This document shows, piece after piece, positions 19,158-28,613 of a stretch of 64,000 nt of DNA. The position numbers and the translations under genes were made by a program. The notes under the pieces were generated by a model, which did not search any database, was not told the origin of the DNA, and saw only the letters and a list, made by a program, of their open reading frames with translations. The DNA lies in assembly GCA_017450485.1 (NCBI GenBank), contig JAFSTN010000014.1, forward strand, positions 22,781-86,780, given 5' to 3'. The stretch is from Lachnospiraceae bacterium. GTDB taxonomy: Bacteria > Bacillota > Clostridia > Lachnospirales > Lachnospiraceae. The first letter of the stretch is position 1. The number at the start of each line of letters is the position of its first letter.

Positions 19158-22100
19158 GATGATTCACAAGATCATATCGGTAATACTGACGGCAGTACTG
19201 CTGATCGCTCCCGGAGCTGGGATCGCTGCATCCGCCGGAATTGCTGCTGTGCTGTCCGCACCTCCGCTTGTTGCTGCGGCAGCTGACAGTCAGGATCAGG
19301 GATCACCGGATGATTCATATGTTTTTGACCCGTTTAAGGATGCTGACAGTTATTCCGCCGTGCTTTACAACAGTACGAGCGGACTGCCTACCTCGGAAGC
19401 CAATGATATAGTCCAGACGAGTGAAGGCTTCATATGGATCGGCGGTTACAGCGGGCTGATCAGGTATGACGGTGCCCATTTTGAACGCCCCAGGATCACA
19501 TCTCTCATAGCCAGTGTGACATGCATGATGGTGGACGAAAAGGAGAGACTGTGGATCGGAACCAATGAGAGCGGAATCTATATATATGAGCACGATATAG
19601 TCTATATTATTGACGAGGAGGCCGGACTCCCTTCTCCGGTCATTCGTGATATCGCCAGAGATTCTCAGGGCAGGGTCTATGTGGCCACCGTATCGGGCCT
19701 TGCCATTATAGATACCGAGATGAACGTATCCGTATTTGATTATCCCGGAATATCGGATAAGCTCATCAACGACCTGTGGGTAAACGATGACGGGCATGTA
19801 TACGGGATTACCAACGAAGGTGATGTATTTACTCTCAGATACGGAGCGATAGAAGCGTGCTATCCTCATGAAGATTTCGACTTCGGCACGATCGACACCC
19901 TTCTTCCGGATCCGTCCGCTCCCGGATATATCTATACCGATGTCGGTGATTCGACAGTACGATACGGCCGGCTGGCCAATGAGTTTAACGTTGAGATGTC
20001 GATCGATATCTCTCCGCTGAGCCAGGTTATGGAGTTTAATTATCTCGGAGGCCGTATATGGATTTGTGCACGTAACGGTGTCGGAGTTATCGATAATGGC
20101 AAGTTCACTTTACTGGATGATCTTCCCATGGACAGCAGTATAGGTCATGTCATGGCGGATTATGAAGGGAATCTGTGGTTTACTTCCACCCGACAGGGAG
20201 TGATGAAGCTGGTTCCGAACAGGTTCACCGATCTGTATGAGAAGTATCATCTGCCTGATTCGGTGGTCAATTCAACATGCAAACTGGGCGACAGACTCTA
20301 TGTGGCTACGGATAAGGGACTGACGGTCATCGGTCCTGACGGCCCTGTATCGAAGCTGCCGGTCAGTGAAGTTCATACGGCATCCGGAAAGGAACTGGAA
20401 TATAAGGACCTGATAGCGATGCTTGACGGTATCCGCATCAGATCCGTGATCAGGGATTCACAGGACCGTCTGTGGATATCATCGTGGAGATCCTACGGCC
20501 TGCTCAGGTACGATCATGGAGAATTGACCGTATTCGGGGAAGAAGACGGACTGAAATCGACTCAGGTGAGAACCGTATACGAGACATCCGATTCCCGATT
20601 CATGGTTGCATGTACGGGTGGGATCAATATCATCGAAGGTGACCGGATCACTGCCACATACGGCGAGAGTGATGGCATAGACAATACTGAGATCCTTTCC
20701 GTATGTGAGGGATGGGACGGTGATATCCTTATAGGTACGGATGGAGGCGGCATATATATACTGGGTTCATCCGGAGTACGCCTGCTGACAAAAGCCGATG
20801 GTCTTACTTCAGGGGTTGTGATGCGTATCAAGCCTGCCCGGGACAGGGATATATACTGGCTGGTGACCGGTACATCTCTTGCCTATATGACTCCGGGCTA
20901 TGGGATTCATACCATAGAATCGTTCCCGTATTCCAATAATTTCGATCTGTATGAGAACGGTTGCGGGGAGACATGGGTTCTGTCCAGCAGCGGTATCTAT
21001 GTTCTGACTACGGAGTCTCTTCTGGCCGATGAAAATCTGTCTCCGATGCATTTCTCTCTCTCCAACGGCCTTCCTCATATTGCTACCGCCAATTCGTACA
21101 GCGAGCTGGATACCGATGGTACTCTCTATATAGCCGGCACATCCGGGGTATCAAGGGTAAATATCGAAAAGCCCTTTGATGATGTGAGTGAACTCAAGGC
21201 ATCCGTGCCGTATATAGAAGCAGATAACATGCGTATCTATCCGGATGATGACGGCAGGTTTTCGATATCATCCTCTGTACGAAGACTGACCATATATGCA
21301 TATGTATACAACTATTCACTGATCGATCCGATAGTTACATACAGGTTGGATGGGTTTGATGATGAGGATACATCCGTGATCAGGTCCGAGCTGGATCCGG
21401 TCTATTACACCAACCTGCGCGGGGGGGATTACCGGTTCGTGATGAGTCTCAAGGATCCCATGGGACGTGAGAGCAATACGATCACGGTTCCTATCTCCAA
21501 GCAAAAAGCGATCTATGAGCATCTGTGGTTCATCCTGCTGATGTGTCTGGCGACGATCGCCTGGATCACAATAGCTGTCAGGGCATATATCAACAAGCGT
21601 ATCAGCGATCTGGAGAAGCAGCATAAAGAAGAAGCCGAGAAGGAACGTATCGGCAATGAGCTCAGGATGGCCAGCGGTATCCAGAACGACATGCTTCCTC
21701 ACGAGTTTCCGCCATTCCCCGATATCAGTGAATTCAGCATTTACGCTTCGATGGATCCTGCCAGAGATGTCGGCGGTGACTTCTATGATTTCTTTATGAC
21801 AGATGAGGATCATCTGTGCATAGTTATAGCGGATGTAAGCGGCAAAGGCATACCGGCAGCTCTGTTTATGATGATCTCCAAGGTCATACTTCAGAGCAAT
21901 GCTGCCATGGGCGTATCTGCAGCTGAGATACTTGAGAGGACCAATAATGCTCTGTGTTCGGATAACCGGTCCGATATGTTTGTGACTGTATGGCTCGGTA
22001 TACTGAATATCAGAACGGGAGTGATCGCAGCGGCAAATGCCGGACACGAATATCCCGCGCTGATGCAGGATGGCAGATTTTCGCTGCTTAAGGATAAGCA

Positions 22101-22398
22101 CGGAGTTGTCATCGGCGGTTTCGAAGGAGTGAAGTATACCGAATATGAGATACATTTAAACCCCGGAGACAAGCTTTTCCTGTATACCGACGGAGTTCCG
22201 GAAGCATCGGCTGCGAGTGACGACATGTTCGGAACAGACCGTATGATCGATGCTCTTAATATGGATCCCGGAGCCGATTGCGAGCAGATACTTAAGAATG
22301 TCAGACAGGCTGTGGATGCTTTTGTGAGGGATGCCGAGCAGTTTGACGACATGACCATGCTGTGCCTGGAGTATCACGGAGCACAGACAGAACACTGA
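19147..22398 (+). CDS. Beta-propeller sensor fused to SpoIIE/PP2C phosphatase
   Basis: A 1083-residue protein with a signal peptide (roughly 1-30), two-component-type propeller repeats (IWIGGYSGLIRYDG, LWIGTNESGIYIYE, ILIGTDGGGIYIL), a Y_Y_Y-like domain near 715-785, one membrane helix near 792-814, a short coiled coil, and a cytoplasmic PP2C domain from about 840. The catalytic motifs VGGDFYDFF, ADVSGKGIPAALFM, AGHE, YTDGVPEA and QFDDMTML are intact. The extracellular half is closely related to that of the hybrid kinase at 32485. Propeller sensors of this type commonly bind glycans in Bacteroidetes. The start is uncertain among ATG 19147, 19150 and 19159; all overlap or abut the regulator gene. 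Confidence 0.88.
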   Translation: MMNRMIHKIISVILTAVLLIAPGAGIAASAGIAAVLSAPPLVAAAADSQDQGSPDDSYVFDPFKDADSYSAVLYNSTSGLPTSEANDIVQTSEGFIWIGGYSGLIRYDGAHFERPRITSLIASVTCMMVDEKERLWIGTNESGIYIYEHDIVYIIDEEAGLPSPVIRDIARDSQGRVYVATVSGLAIIDTEMNVSVFDYPGISDKLINDLWVNDDGHVYGITNEGDVFTLRYGAIEACYPHEDFDFGTIDTLLPDPSAPGYIYTDVGDSTVRYGRLANEFNVEMSIDISPLSQVMEFNYLGGRIWICARNGVGVIDNGKFTLLDDLPMDSSIGHVMADYEGNLWFTSTRQGVMKLVPNRFTDLYEKYHLPDSVVNSTCKLGDRLYVATDKGLTVIGPDGPVSKLPVSEVHTASGKELEYKDLIAMLDGIRIRSVIRDSQDRLWISSWRSYGLLRYDHGELTVFGEEDGLKSTQVRTVYETSDSRFMVACTGGINIIEGDRITATYGESDGIDNTEILSVCEGWDGDILIGTDGGGIYILGSSGVRLLTKADGLTSGVVMRIKPARDRDIYWLVTGTSLAYMTPGYGIHTIESFPYSNNFDLYENGCGETWVLSSSGIYVLTTESLLADENLSPMHFSLSNGLPHIATANSYSELDTDGTLYIAGTSGVSRVNIEKPFDDVSELKASVPYIEADNMRIYPDDDGRFSISSSVRRLTIYAYVYNYSLIDPIVTYRLDGFDDEDTSVIRSELDPVYYTNLRGGDYRFVMSLKDPMGRESNTITVPISKQKAIYEHLWFILLMCLATIAWITIAVRAYINKRISDLEKQHKEEAEKERIGNELRMASGIQNDMLPHEFPPFPDISEFSIYASMDPARDVGGDFYDFFMTDEDHLCIVIADVSGKGIPAALFMMISKVILQSNAAMGVSAAEILERTNNALCSDNRSDMFVTVWLGILNIRTGVIAAANAGHEYPALMQDGRFSLLKDKHGVVIGGFEGVKYTEYEIHLNPGDKLFLYTDGVPEASAASDDMFGTDRMIDALNMDPGADCEQILKNVRQAVDAFVRDAEQFDDMTMLCLEYHGAQTEH

Positions 22399-22408
22399 GG
22401 TACCCCGC

Positions 22409-23680
22409 ATGAACAGTATTCTCATAGCAACAATAATCGTTCTGGATGTGGCGCTTATACTGCAGCTGCTGCAGATGACATTTGCCGTATGGGCAGATCC
22501 GTATATCAGCGGCCACGAGAGATCGTTCATGATGATCGTGGGCGCGCTGGTGCTCGTCCTTCTTGCTCAGGGGCAGATGGATTATCTGATAGGAGAAAAA
22601 CTCCTGTTTACCGGGATGAATCCGGCACCGGCCGCAACGATCGTGTCGGCCTGCGGCTATGTGATCCGTCCGGTAGTGATAGCGATGTTTGTATATCTGA
22701 CAGACCCCGGCGGCAGAAACATATGGATATACGTACTCAGCGGCATTAACGCACTAGTTTACATAATATCAATATTCTTTCCGATCGCGATCGAGTTTGA
22801 CGAATCGGGAAGATTCCACAGAGGACTGCTGGGATATACCTGTGCCGTGGTCAGCTTTCTTTTCCTGGGACGTCTGATCATACTGGCGATACGATCCTAT
22901 ACCAGGAACAGACGTATCGACATGATCATCCCGATATTTGCATCAGCGGTGATAATAGGTGCGACGATCGTTGATATGCTCATGACGCATGATCTTCCGG
23001 TCAGCTTTCTGATGGTGGCGATAGTGTGCGGCTGCTTATCTTATTATCTGTGGCTGCATCTTAAGTTTGCAAAGGAACACGAGACTTCGCTGCTGGCAGA
23101 GTCCCGTATTCGTATCATGATGTCCCAGATACAGCCTCACTTCCTCTATAACACGCTGGCATCGATACAGGCACTTTGTGCCAAGGATCCGCCGAAAGCG
23201 GCACATACCGTTGAGATCTTTGCAAACTATCTGAGGCAGAATCTGGACTCGCTCGGTGAGAGCGAACTCATCCCCCTTAAAAAGGAACTGGAGCATACCA
23301 GGATCTATACGGAGATAGAACTTCTGATGTTTCCGGAGATACTCATCGATTATCAGATTAATGATCAGAACTTCATGCTGCCTGCCCTGACGATACAGCC
23401 GCTGGTAGAGAATTCAATCCGGCACGGCGTACGCGGTATCAAAGATCCCTCTATCTATATCACGACACGCAGAGATTCCGAGGAGCACATGATAGAGATA
23501 CGTGATAACGGCAGGGGATTTGATACAACGGATGAGAGCAGGATGAGCGGCAGGCATATCGGTATAAGCAATGTCCGGGAGAGAGTGGAGAAGATGTGCG
23601 GAGGACGGGTTGATGTGGAGAGCAGTCCCGGAAAGGGATGCACAGTGACCATTCATATCCCCGTAAAAAAGGAACAGTGA
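22409..23680 (+). CDS. LytS-type membrane histidine kinase
   Basis: The 423-residue protein has six or seven N-terminal membrane helices (about 5-215) and then a LytS/YehU-type kinase domain (His_kinase, HATPase_c). The phosphorylated His is His244 in QPHFLYN. The N box reads QPLVENSIRHGV, and the G boxes IRDNGRGF and GISNVRERV are intact. LytS-type kinases usually pair with LytTR regulators. Here the nearest regulators carry SARP-like domains, which is unusual. It lies ten bases after the propeller phosphatase gene, with GAGGT before ATG 22409. Its signal is unknown. It is the plausible kinase for the regulator at 39186, if not for the Glu53 regulator. Confidence 0.9.
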   Translation: MNSILIATIIVLDVALILQLLQMTFAVWADPYISGHERSFMMIVGALVLVLLAQGQMDYLIGEKLLFTGMNPAPAATIVSACGYVIRPVVIAMFVYLTDPGGRNIWIYVLSGINALVYIISIFFPIAIEFDESGRFHRGLLGYTCAVVSFLFLGRLIILAIRSYTRNRRIDMIIPIFASAVIIGATIVDMLMTHDLPVSFLMVAIVCGCLSYYLWLHLKFAKEHETSLLAESRIRIMMSQIQPHFLYNTLASIQALCAKDPPKAAHTVEIFANYLRQNLDSLGESELIPLKKELEHTRIYTEIELLMFPEILIDYQINDQNFMLPALTIQPLVENSIRHGVRGIKDPSIYITTRRDSEEHMIEIRDNGRGFDTTDESRMSGRHIGISNVRERVEKMCGGRVDVESSPGKGCTVTIHIPVKKEQ

Positions 23681-23705
23681 ACAGTATCGAAGCAATAACC
23701 GGCTG

Positions 23706-23739
23706 TGTGACAGAACTGTGATACTTGCCGGTCTATAGT
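23706..23739 (+). promoter_or_regulatory. Direct-repeat promoter A, shared architecture
   Basis: TGTGACA (23706-23712) and TGTGATA (23717-23723) repeat at an 11-bp period. Ten bases later comes TATAGT (23734-23739) as the -10 box. No good -35 exists, which fits activator-dependent transcription. Sites at 40030 and 48371 have the same spacing. It drives the GNAT-like gene and the 1064-residue protein. Confidence 0.75.
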
Positions 23740-23794
23740 ATGAACAGTAAAGCAGAGAAGAATTTTATAACACGTTAAAAACGGAGAGAGAAAA

Positions 23795-24622
23795 ATGAAA
23801 GTAAGAATGATAACCCCGAAAACGATGGATAAGTTTCAGTACCTGATAGCTCCTGAGGTATATGCCGACATGGAGGCCGGTCAGCCCGTGACTGCCATAG
23901 GTCTGGCTGAGGATAAGACTCCCATAGGAGCCGTAGCGGGAGTGATGGAGAACGAGTATGTATTCTCTGTCAGATCTCTGTATGTGGCACCCGATTACAG
24001 GAGACAGGGCGGAGCAACGATGCTCATCACGGCACTGGAGCGTCTGCTGGACACTCGGGATGCACTGGCCTGCATATCGTTTCTGGAGGATGATACGGAG
24101 GATTCGCGTGCTCTTATCGCATTTGTGGAGAGTCGGGACTGCGTTCTTGAGAACGGTCTTGAGAGACTCTATCGCGGAACGGTCGGAAGCTTCGTTGAGT
24201 CCGGACTTTTCTCCAAAGGGTTCAGGAGCAAGGACATACACAGTCTGGTTGATGTCGACAAGCCCATGATCGCCACCATCGGTAAAAGGATCCGCGCGGT
24301 CTCTAAGGAGCTTGGTGACAAGTATCTGAGCTCATTTAGGAATGACAGACGCCTTTCATTTGCAGCCCTGAAAAAAGAAGATCTGCAGGGAGTGCTTTTG
24401 ACCGGATACATGCCGGCCTGTCCCGATGAGCCGCTGGTCGTCATGACATCCAGTCAGGATCCGCATATCATCGGCGGATTGCTCAGTACGTTTTTTAACT
24501 CATGCAGGTCAAAGTTCGGAGACACTACATATCTCAGATTCCCCGTGGTCGATGACCGATTCGACCGCATGATGGGACACATAGACGGAGTTACCAATAT
24601 ACAGCACAATTATCTGTTTTGA
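23795..24622 (+). CDS. Two-lobed GNAT-like acetyltransferase, first copy
   Basis: The 275-residue product has an N-terminal GNAT domain with a full acetyl-CoA loop, VAPDYRRQGGATML near 68-81, and a C-terminal lobe of similar length with no clear CoA loop. The same two-lobed plan occurs at 52647 and 53514. A GGAGAGAG site precedes ATG 23795. It is the first gene after direct-repeat promoter A and is followed by the 1064-residue giant protein. Toxin-activating acyltransferases of the HlyC type share the GNAT fold and sit next to their targets. By analogy, this enzyme may modify the neighbouring giant protein. Domain call firm, role speculative. Confidence 0.8.
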   Translation: MKVRMITPKTMDKFQYLIAPEVYADMEAGQPVTAIGLAEDKTPIGAVAGVMENEYVFSVRSLYVAPDYRRQGGATMLITALERLLDTRDALACISFLEDDTEDSRALIAFVESRDCVLENGLERLYRGTVGSFVESGLFSKGFRSKDIHSLVDVDKPMIATIGKRIRAVSKELGDKYLSSFRNDRRLSFAALKKEDLQGVLLTGYMPACPDEPLVVMTSSQDPHIIGGLLSTFFNSCRSKFGDTTYLRFPVVDDRFDRMMGHIDGVTNIQHNYLF

Positions 24623-24656
24623 TCTGTCTGCCGGTTGAGCGGACAAGGAGGAGTAT

Positions 24657-27600
24657 ATGGACGGCAAAAGCATATTCGAACAGGATCTTCTTAAGAAAGA
24701 AGTAAAAATGAACGAGGGGATCCTGAACGTAGATAAAAAGGACGAGATGATCGGGCGGAATTCCTTCATGGATATCTCCGCAATAGACATGAAAGATGTC
24801 CAGGATCAGGATGACAGTTTCGATGATCTGATCATCAAAGACAATAAGGAGCTGGTTAAGACAGGAAAGATGCTTCTTAAGGAATTTGATGAAAAAGAGA
24901 TCATAATGGGTGAGAGACTGTCCATCGAAAGCTTTAAGGACAGCCCTTTGGCCACATCAGCGACCAGACGGAGGAGATTCGGCGAATACCCCAGACTGAT
25001 GGGCCAGGGACAGGTAGCAGCAGGTGATCTGCTGGGAAGAAATACATCCAAAGTGGTAAAGAGAGGCGGATTCGGCAATGATATGATCGCCAAGGGACAG
25101 GAGTTCGTCAGGAGGATCAAAAGCTGGGCTACCGCGAGTGACATACAGGATGCGATCCTGGGAGATTTCGTGCAGCAGTACGGTGTATCCGATATAATCG
25201 ACTGCCTCTATGTGGACGGCATGCCTATCAGGGAGTTCGTAGCGGGTAAATATGCATACAACGGATCAGAGGACAAGGCTCAGGAGCGAAATATCCTGAG
25301 TGCATATGCGGCTATGATCGCTTCCAGACGGAATCATCCCATAACCCTGGTACGTCCCGTGCTCATTAACGGTGTTGCCGATATTGATATCAGAAATGTC
25401 GGCGTGGATATGCGTATAGATGGACATTATACGAGCCGCAGACAGAAAACCGATGCCATCAGATACGGTATAGAGGGAGACAGATACCGCGAGTACTGCG
25501 AGACAGCTTATCGCTCCGATATGAGAGCAAAAGCAGGCGAAGCTCTGCGTGCGGTAAAAGGCAAGACGGTAAACGGCTTAAGCAAACTGCAGGAGCTTAA
25601 GCGTAATCTGAACGCAGCCGGCAAGGGTAAACACAATAACTATGACAAGTTTGTGATGGCTTTCAACAGATATTTTGATGTTCTGCAGGATATAGGCAGG
25701 GATCCCGATCATATGGATATCAACCGCAACGAACTGCAGATGATCTATGATCTGAACACAGCCGTGCTTAATGCAGCTCATGCTTATCTGAAGGGTAAGA
25801 AGATGAATCTGCCCAGACACCATGCGGTCAAGGACATCAGTGATCTGATGTCGGCTCAATCCGGCACCATGTGGGGGCTGATCAGAGGTGAAAAACTGAA
25901 TGCAGGTAACCCCACCGTAAACCTTAAGGAGCTTCTGGATCCTGAAAAGGAAGGGTTTACGCTCGTGGGATTGTCGGATGAGATAGAAGATTATTCCATG
26001 GATCAGACCATTAACGGAAGCAATAACATTGAGTATGTAAAAGTTGATGACGAGGTGGAACTTGCGCTCGACCAGAAGAAGGCTATCAGGATACACAGAA
26101 CCATATTCAGTGACGATACCACTTTGAAAGCATATCAGAAGCTGGTTAACGGTCATAGTGACGACAATATGGATGTTTCATCCAGAATGGTGCTGGCCGG
26201 CACGTTCTTAAAGTCCGCAGCCAATACGCTGTACAATGATGAAAGATTCAGAAAAGAGATCAACAAAAGATATGCTTATGCCACTGATAACAAACAGTAT
26301 CTCCTGTGCATGGTGGCCAGAGAACAGCTGACCAAGGTCCTCACCGCTGATTTCAGAAATTACCCCGAACTGCGTGATGCCATGGAGAGTTGGAATGAAG
26401 AGGTAGTAGCGCAGGAAGCGGATTACATGACATATAAGAGCAATGTTCTCGGAGATAAGGTTACAGCCGAGGAGTTCAAGAAGTACGGAGGATCAGTGCG
26501 TCACAGATATGTGACACCCGCCGAGGCGAATGAAGCGATCGCTTCCTCCAAGAATTACCTCTGTGTCAAGAAAGTTGAGGGCAAAAAAGGGATGTATGAA
26601 CTTCGTCCGTCCATGCCCGAATATGCAACACTTAACTTAAGCCAGCCGCTTGAGAAACCTATCCCTCTTCGTAAGACATTCAAGGCCGTATATAAGACGA
26701 TAGCCAATATCATAATGGACGAAAAGGGCAATATCAAAAACAACATAGGCCTGGTGAACGGCGAATCGGTCACCAGACGTATAGATGAGATGCTGATGGC
26801 TCTCCCGGAAACGAAAGCCGATCTGAAAAGGGCCGGGGAGTGTGCCGAACTCATCATACGACCGGCCATGGAAAAGATGCTTGCTGCGGACTATAAGCGC
26901 CGGGGAACCAAAAACGCAACGGCCAAAGCAAGAGAAGACGCCGAACAGATATGTCGTGATTTCATGACACTTGTGCAGGGTAACCGCGGACCGCTGGTGA
27001 GTTCTTTTGATGCAACATTCCATGATTTCAGACTCATGATGGATATGATCGCGAAGACCTCGGCGGATGATCTGATGAAAGAGCCCCGGATCCGTGATTA
27101 TAAGATAGATGGCGTGGCTCCGACCCGTGCCGAAGTTGAGGAAGCATATAACGAGGTGAAAAAGGAATATGCCAGTGCCAGAGAAGACTTCCTGAAGCTC
27201 AGGAACATGGACCTGGATGATGAAGAAGTACCCTGCATGAGCTCCTGTAATGAGCATAGCCGCGGCACACAGGTATTGATGCTGAGTCATACCGACAACG
27301 GTTCATATGACTCTGTCGCATACAATCTGGCAGATAAGGCCAAGTCAAGCCCTGATGAGATCCTTGATTATATGGTCACCAATATGGAGATGATATTTGC
27401 GACCGGCTTCGGAGATGCCCGCACGGTTACCAAGCATCGCAAGAGACTGAATGAGCTGAATGAGAGCAAAAAGAAAAACGGACAGCTCACCAAGGAGGAA
27501 GTAAGCGATCTTAAGGGCATATTCCGGAACTACGTCAAGTATGACTATCACAGAGGCGCCAATATGGGTCAGTCAGGCAACGCACAGTATACGTCCGAAA

Positions 27601-27851
27601 CGTTTGCCCTTGAACCCGATCAGGTGATCCAGTCGCCGCTTACATTTAACGTATGCATCGGTAAATACAAGTCGGATCTGGACAAGCAGAATATAGACGA
27701 TGAAGGCGGATTCATAGAGCATGAGGGCATGAAGAAATTCTATGAACATGATAACGGACTGGAATACTGCAACTCCAGGAAGAAACTGATCAAGGGCATG
27801 ATGAAGGATGTATTAAAGGTTAAGGTCAGCAATATCCGTGATCAGTATTGA
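24657..27851 (+). CDS. Giant helical cytosolic-type protein (1064 residues), unknown family
   Basis: A 1064-residue, highly charged, mostly helical protein with no signal peptide or membrane helix. An AGGAGG site precedes ATG 24657. Visible features are an acidic N-terminal section, a basic cluster TRRRRF near 103, a long Lys/Arg/Glu-rich helical middle, and a Cys-containing EVPCMSSCNEH segment near 857-867. The C-terminus is Lys-rich. I recognise no catalytic motif. It follows the GNAT-like gene closely under promoter A. Its size and composition resemble the proteins at 40110, 49123 and 54412, though I could not align it convincingly with them. It could be a secreted effector, a scaffold or an intracellular assembly subunit. 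Confidence 0.7.
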   Translation: MDGKSIFEQDLLKKEVKMNEGILNVDKKDEMIGRNSFMDISAIDMKDVQDQDDSFDDLIIKDNKELVKTGKMLLKEFDEKEIIMGERLSIESFKDSPLATSATRRRRFGEYPRLMGQGQVAAGDLLGRNTSKVVKRGGFGNDMIAKGQEFVRRIKSWATASDIQDAILGDFVQQYGVSDIIDCLYVDGMPIREFVAGKYAYNGSEDKAQERNILSAYAAMIASRRNHPITLVRPVLINGVADIDIRNVGVDMRIDGHYTSRRQKTDAIRYGIEGDRYREYCETAYRSDMRAKAGEALRAVKGKTVNGLSKLQELKRNLNAAGKGKHNNYDKFVMAFNRYFDVLQDIGRDPDHMDINRNELQMIYDLNTAVLNAAHAYLKGKKMNLPRHHAVKDISDLMSAQSGTMWGLIRGEKLNAGNPTVNLKELLDPEKEGFTLVGLSDEIEDYSMDQTINGSNNIEYVKVDDEVELALDQKKAIRIHRTIFSDDTTLKAYQKLVNGHSDDNMDVSSRMVLAGTFLKSAANTLYNDERFRKEINKRYAYATDNKQYLLCMVAREQLTKVLTADFRNYPELRDAMESWNEEVVAQEADYMTYKSNVLGDKVTAEEFKKYGGSVRHRYVTPAEANEAIASSKNYLCVKKVEGKKGMYELRPSMPEYATLNLSQPLEKPIPLRKTFKAVYKTIANIIMDEKGNIKNNIGLVNGESVTRRIDEMLMALPETKADLKRAGECAELIIRPAMEKMLAADYKRRGTKNATAKAREDAEQICRDFMTLVQGNRGPLVSSFDATFHDFRLMMDMIAKTSADDLMKEPRIRDYKIDGVAPTRAEVEEAYNEVKKEYASAREDFLKLRNMDLDDEEVPCMSSCNEHSRGTQVLMLSHTDNGSYDSVAYNLADKAKSSPDEILDYMVTNMEMIFATGFGDARTVTKHRKRLNELNESKKKNGQLTKEEVSDLKGIFRNYVKYDYHRGANMGQSGNAQYTSETFALEPDQVIQSPLTFNVCIGKYKSDLDKQNIDDEGGFIEHEGMKKFYEHDNGLEYCNSRKKLIKGMMKDVLKVKVSNIRDQY

Positions 27852-27892
27852 TGCTGTCGTGAGGCGTCATATCCCGCGAGGAGGGGATGATA

Positions 27893-28006
27893 ATGTCCAA
27901 AGGTGATCTGGAACTGGAAAAAAAGAAAAAACCCGTGGAGATCATGGTTACACGGGATGCGGAGGATGGACGGACAGGCATTTCTCCAACTTTCATGCCA
28001 AGCTGA
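27893..28006 (+). CDS. Small gene with possible -1 frameshift extension
   Basis: A 37-residue frame begins at ATG 27893 behind a very strong AGGAGGGG site and ends at 28006. An in-frame A AAA AAG heptamer at 27919-27925 is followed six bases later by a CCCGTG/CACGGG stem. A -1 slip there would join an open frame running to 28071 and ending in YIMVGETALYTHTWLT, giving about 59 residues. The extended product would stop one base before the next gene, which lacks a ribosome site, so coupling is plausible. It may instead be a decayed gene. No function is recognisable. Confidence 0.45.
   Translation: MSKGDLELEKKKKPVEIMVTRDAEDGRTGISPTFMPS
27919..27956 (+). promoter_or_regulatory. dnaX-like -1 frameshift cassette
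   Basis: The slippery heptamer A AAA AAG (27919-27925) is in register with the upstream start. After a six-base spacer come CCCGTG (27932-27937) and CACGGG (27951-27956), a six-pair stem with a 13-base loop. The layout matches the E. coli dnaX signal, but the stem is short. Confidence 0.35.
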
Positions 28007-28072
28007 AGGCCGAAGGAGCTTATATAATGGTTGGTGAGACCGCATTGTATACACATACATGGTTGACATAAT

Positions 28073-28612
28073 ATGAATATTCACAATTCCGACAATAACA
28101 TAAATCTCAGACATATGCGGGATAATCTGGTACATGCAGGTTACGGATACATAATCTTCGGCATCTGGAGTGTGATCAAGCTGTTAATGATGAGTACGAT
28201 GCAGAAAGAGTATTCCGGTCTGCTGAGCGATAGCATAGGCAGTTCAACGGGGGATTATTTCCTTGCGATAGCCATTACTGTCGCTGCCTATCTCATCATA
28301 ATCATCTTCACTCTGGGGATGCATCTCTGGATCGGATACGGAGCGGTCAGATACGGCAGGGGTACCGGCCACAGGAAGTATTATGTGGTTCTGTCAGTTA
28401 TAGGTATAATCATGACGCTGGTTTTGCTGCCGTTATATTTCTGGAATCCCTCGGAAGGCACGCCGATCATTCCGGATGATACGACGATCGCATCAATTCT
28501 GGTTGACATAACTCTGGTATTTGTTTTTTTGGATATGATAATATCGACTGTCAGGATCGACAGACTCATGAAGTCAACCGATCCGGACGGATCTTCGGAG
28601 ACACGGGATTAA
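28073..28612 (+). CDS. Four-helix membrane protein of unknown function
   Basis: A 179-residue protein with four predicted membrane helices (about 24-41, 60-85, 101-121 and 138-157) and a short charged C-terminus. The start ATG 28073 has no ribosome site; it sits one base after the end of the frame reached by the possible frameshift at 27919. An internal ATG at 28115 is an alternative. The DUF6765-like gene starts one base after its stop, and a DUF308-like gene follows, so the three probably form an operon. No family recognised. Confidence 0.65.
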   Translation: MNIHNSDNNINLRHMRDNLVHAGYGYIIFGIWSVIKLLMMSTMQKEYSGLLSDSIGSSTGDYFLAIAITVAAYLIIIIFTLGMHLWIGYGAVRYGRGTGHRKYYVVLSVIGIIMTLVLLPLYFWNPSEGTPIIPDDTTIASILVDITLVFVFLDMIISTVRIDRLMKSTDPDGSSETRD

Positions 28613-28613
28613 C

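Noticed and set aside
23698-23732. ACCGGC/GCCGGT inverted repeat around direct-repeat site A
   Set aside because: Six pairs with a 23-base loop, not present at sites B and C, so probably chance.
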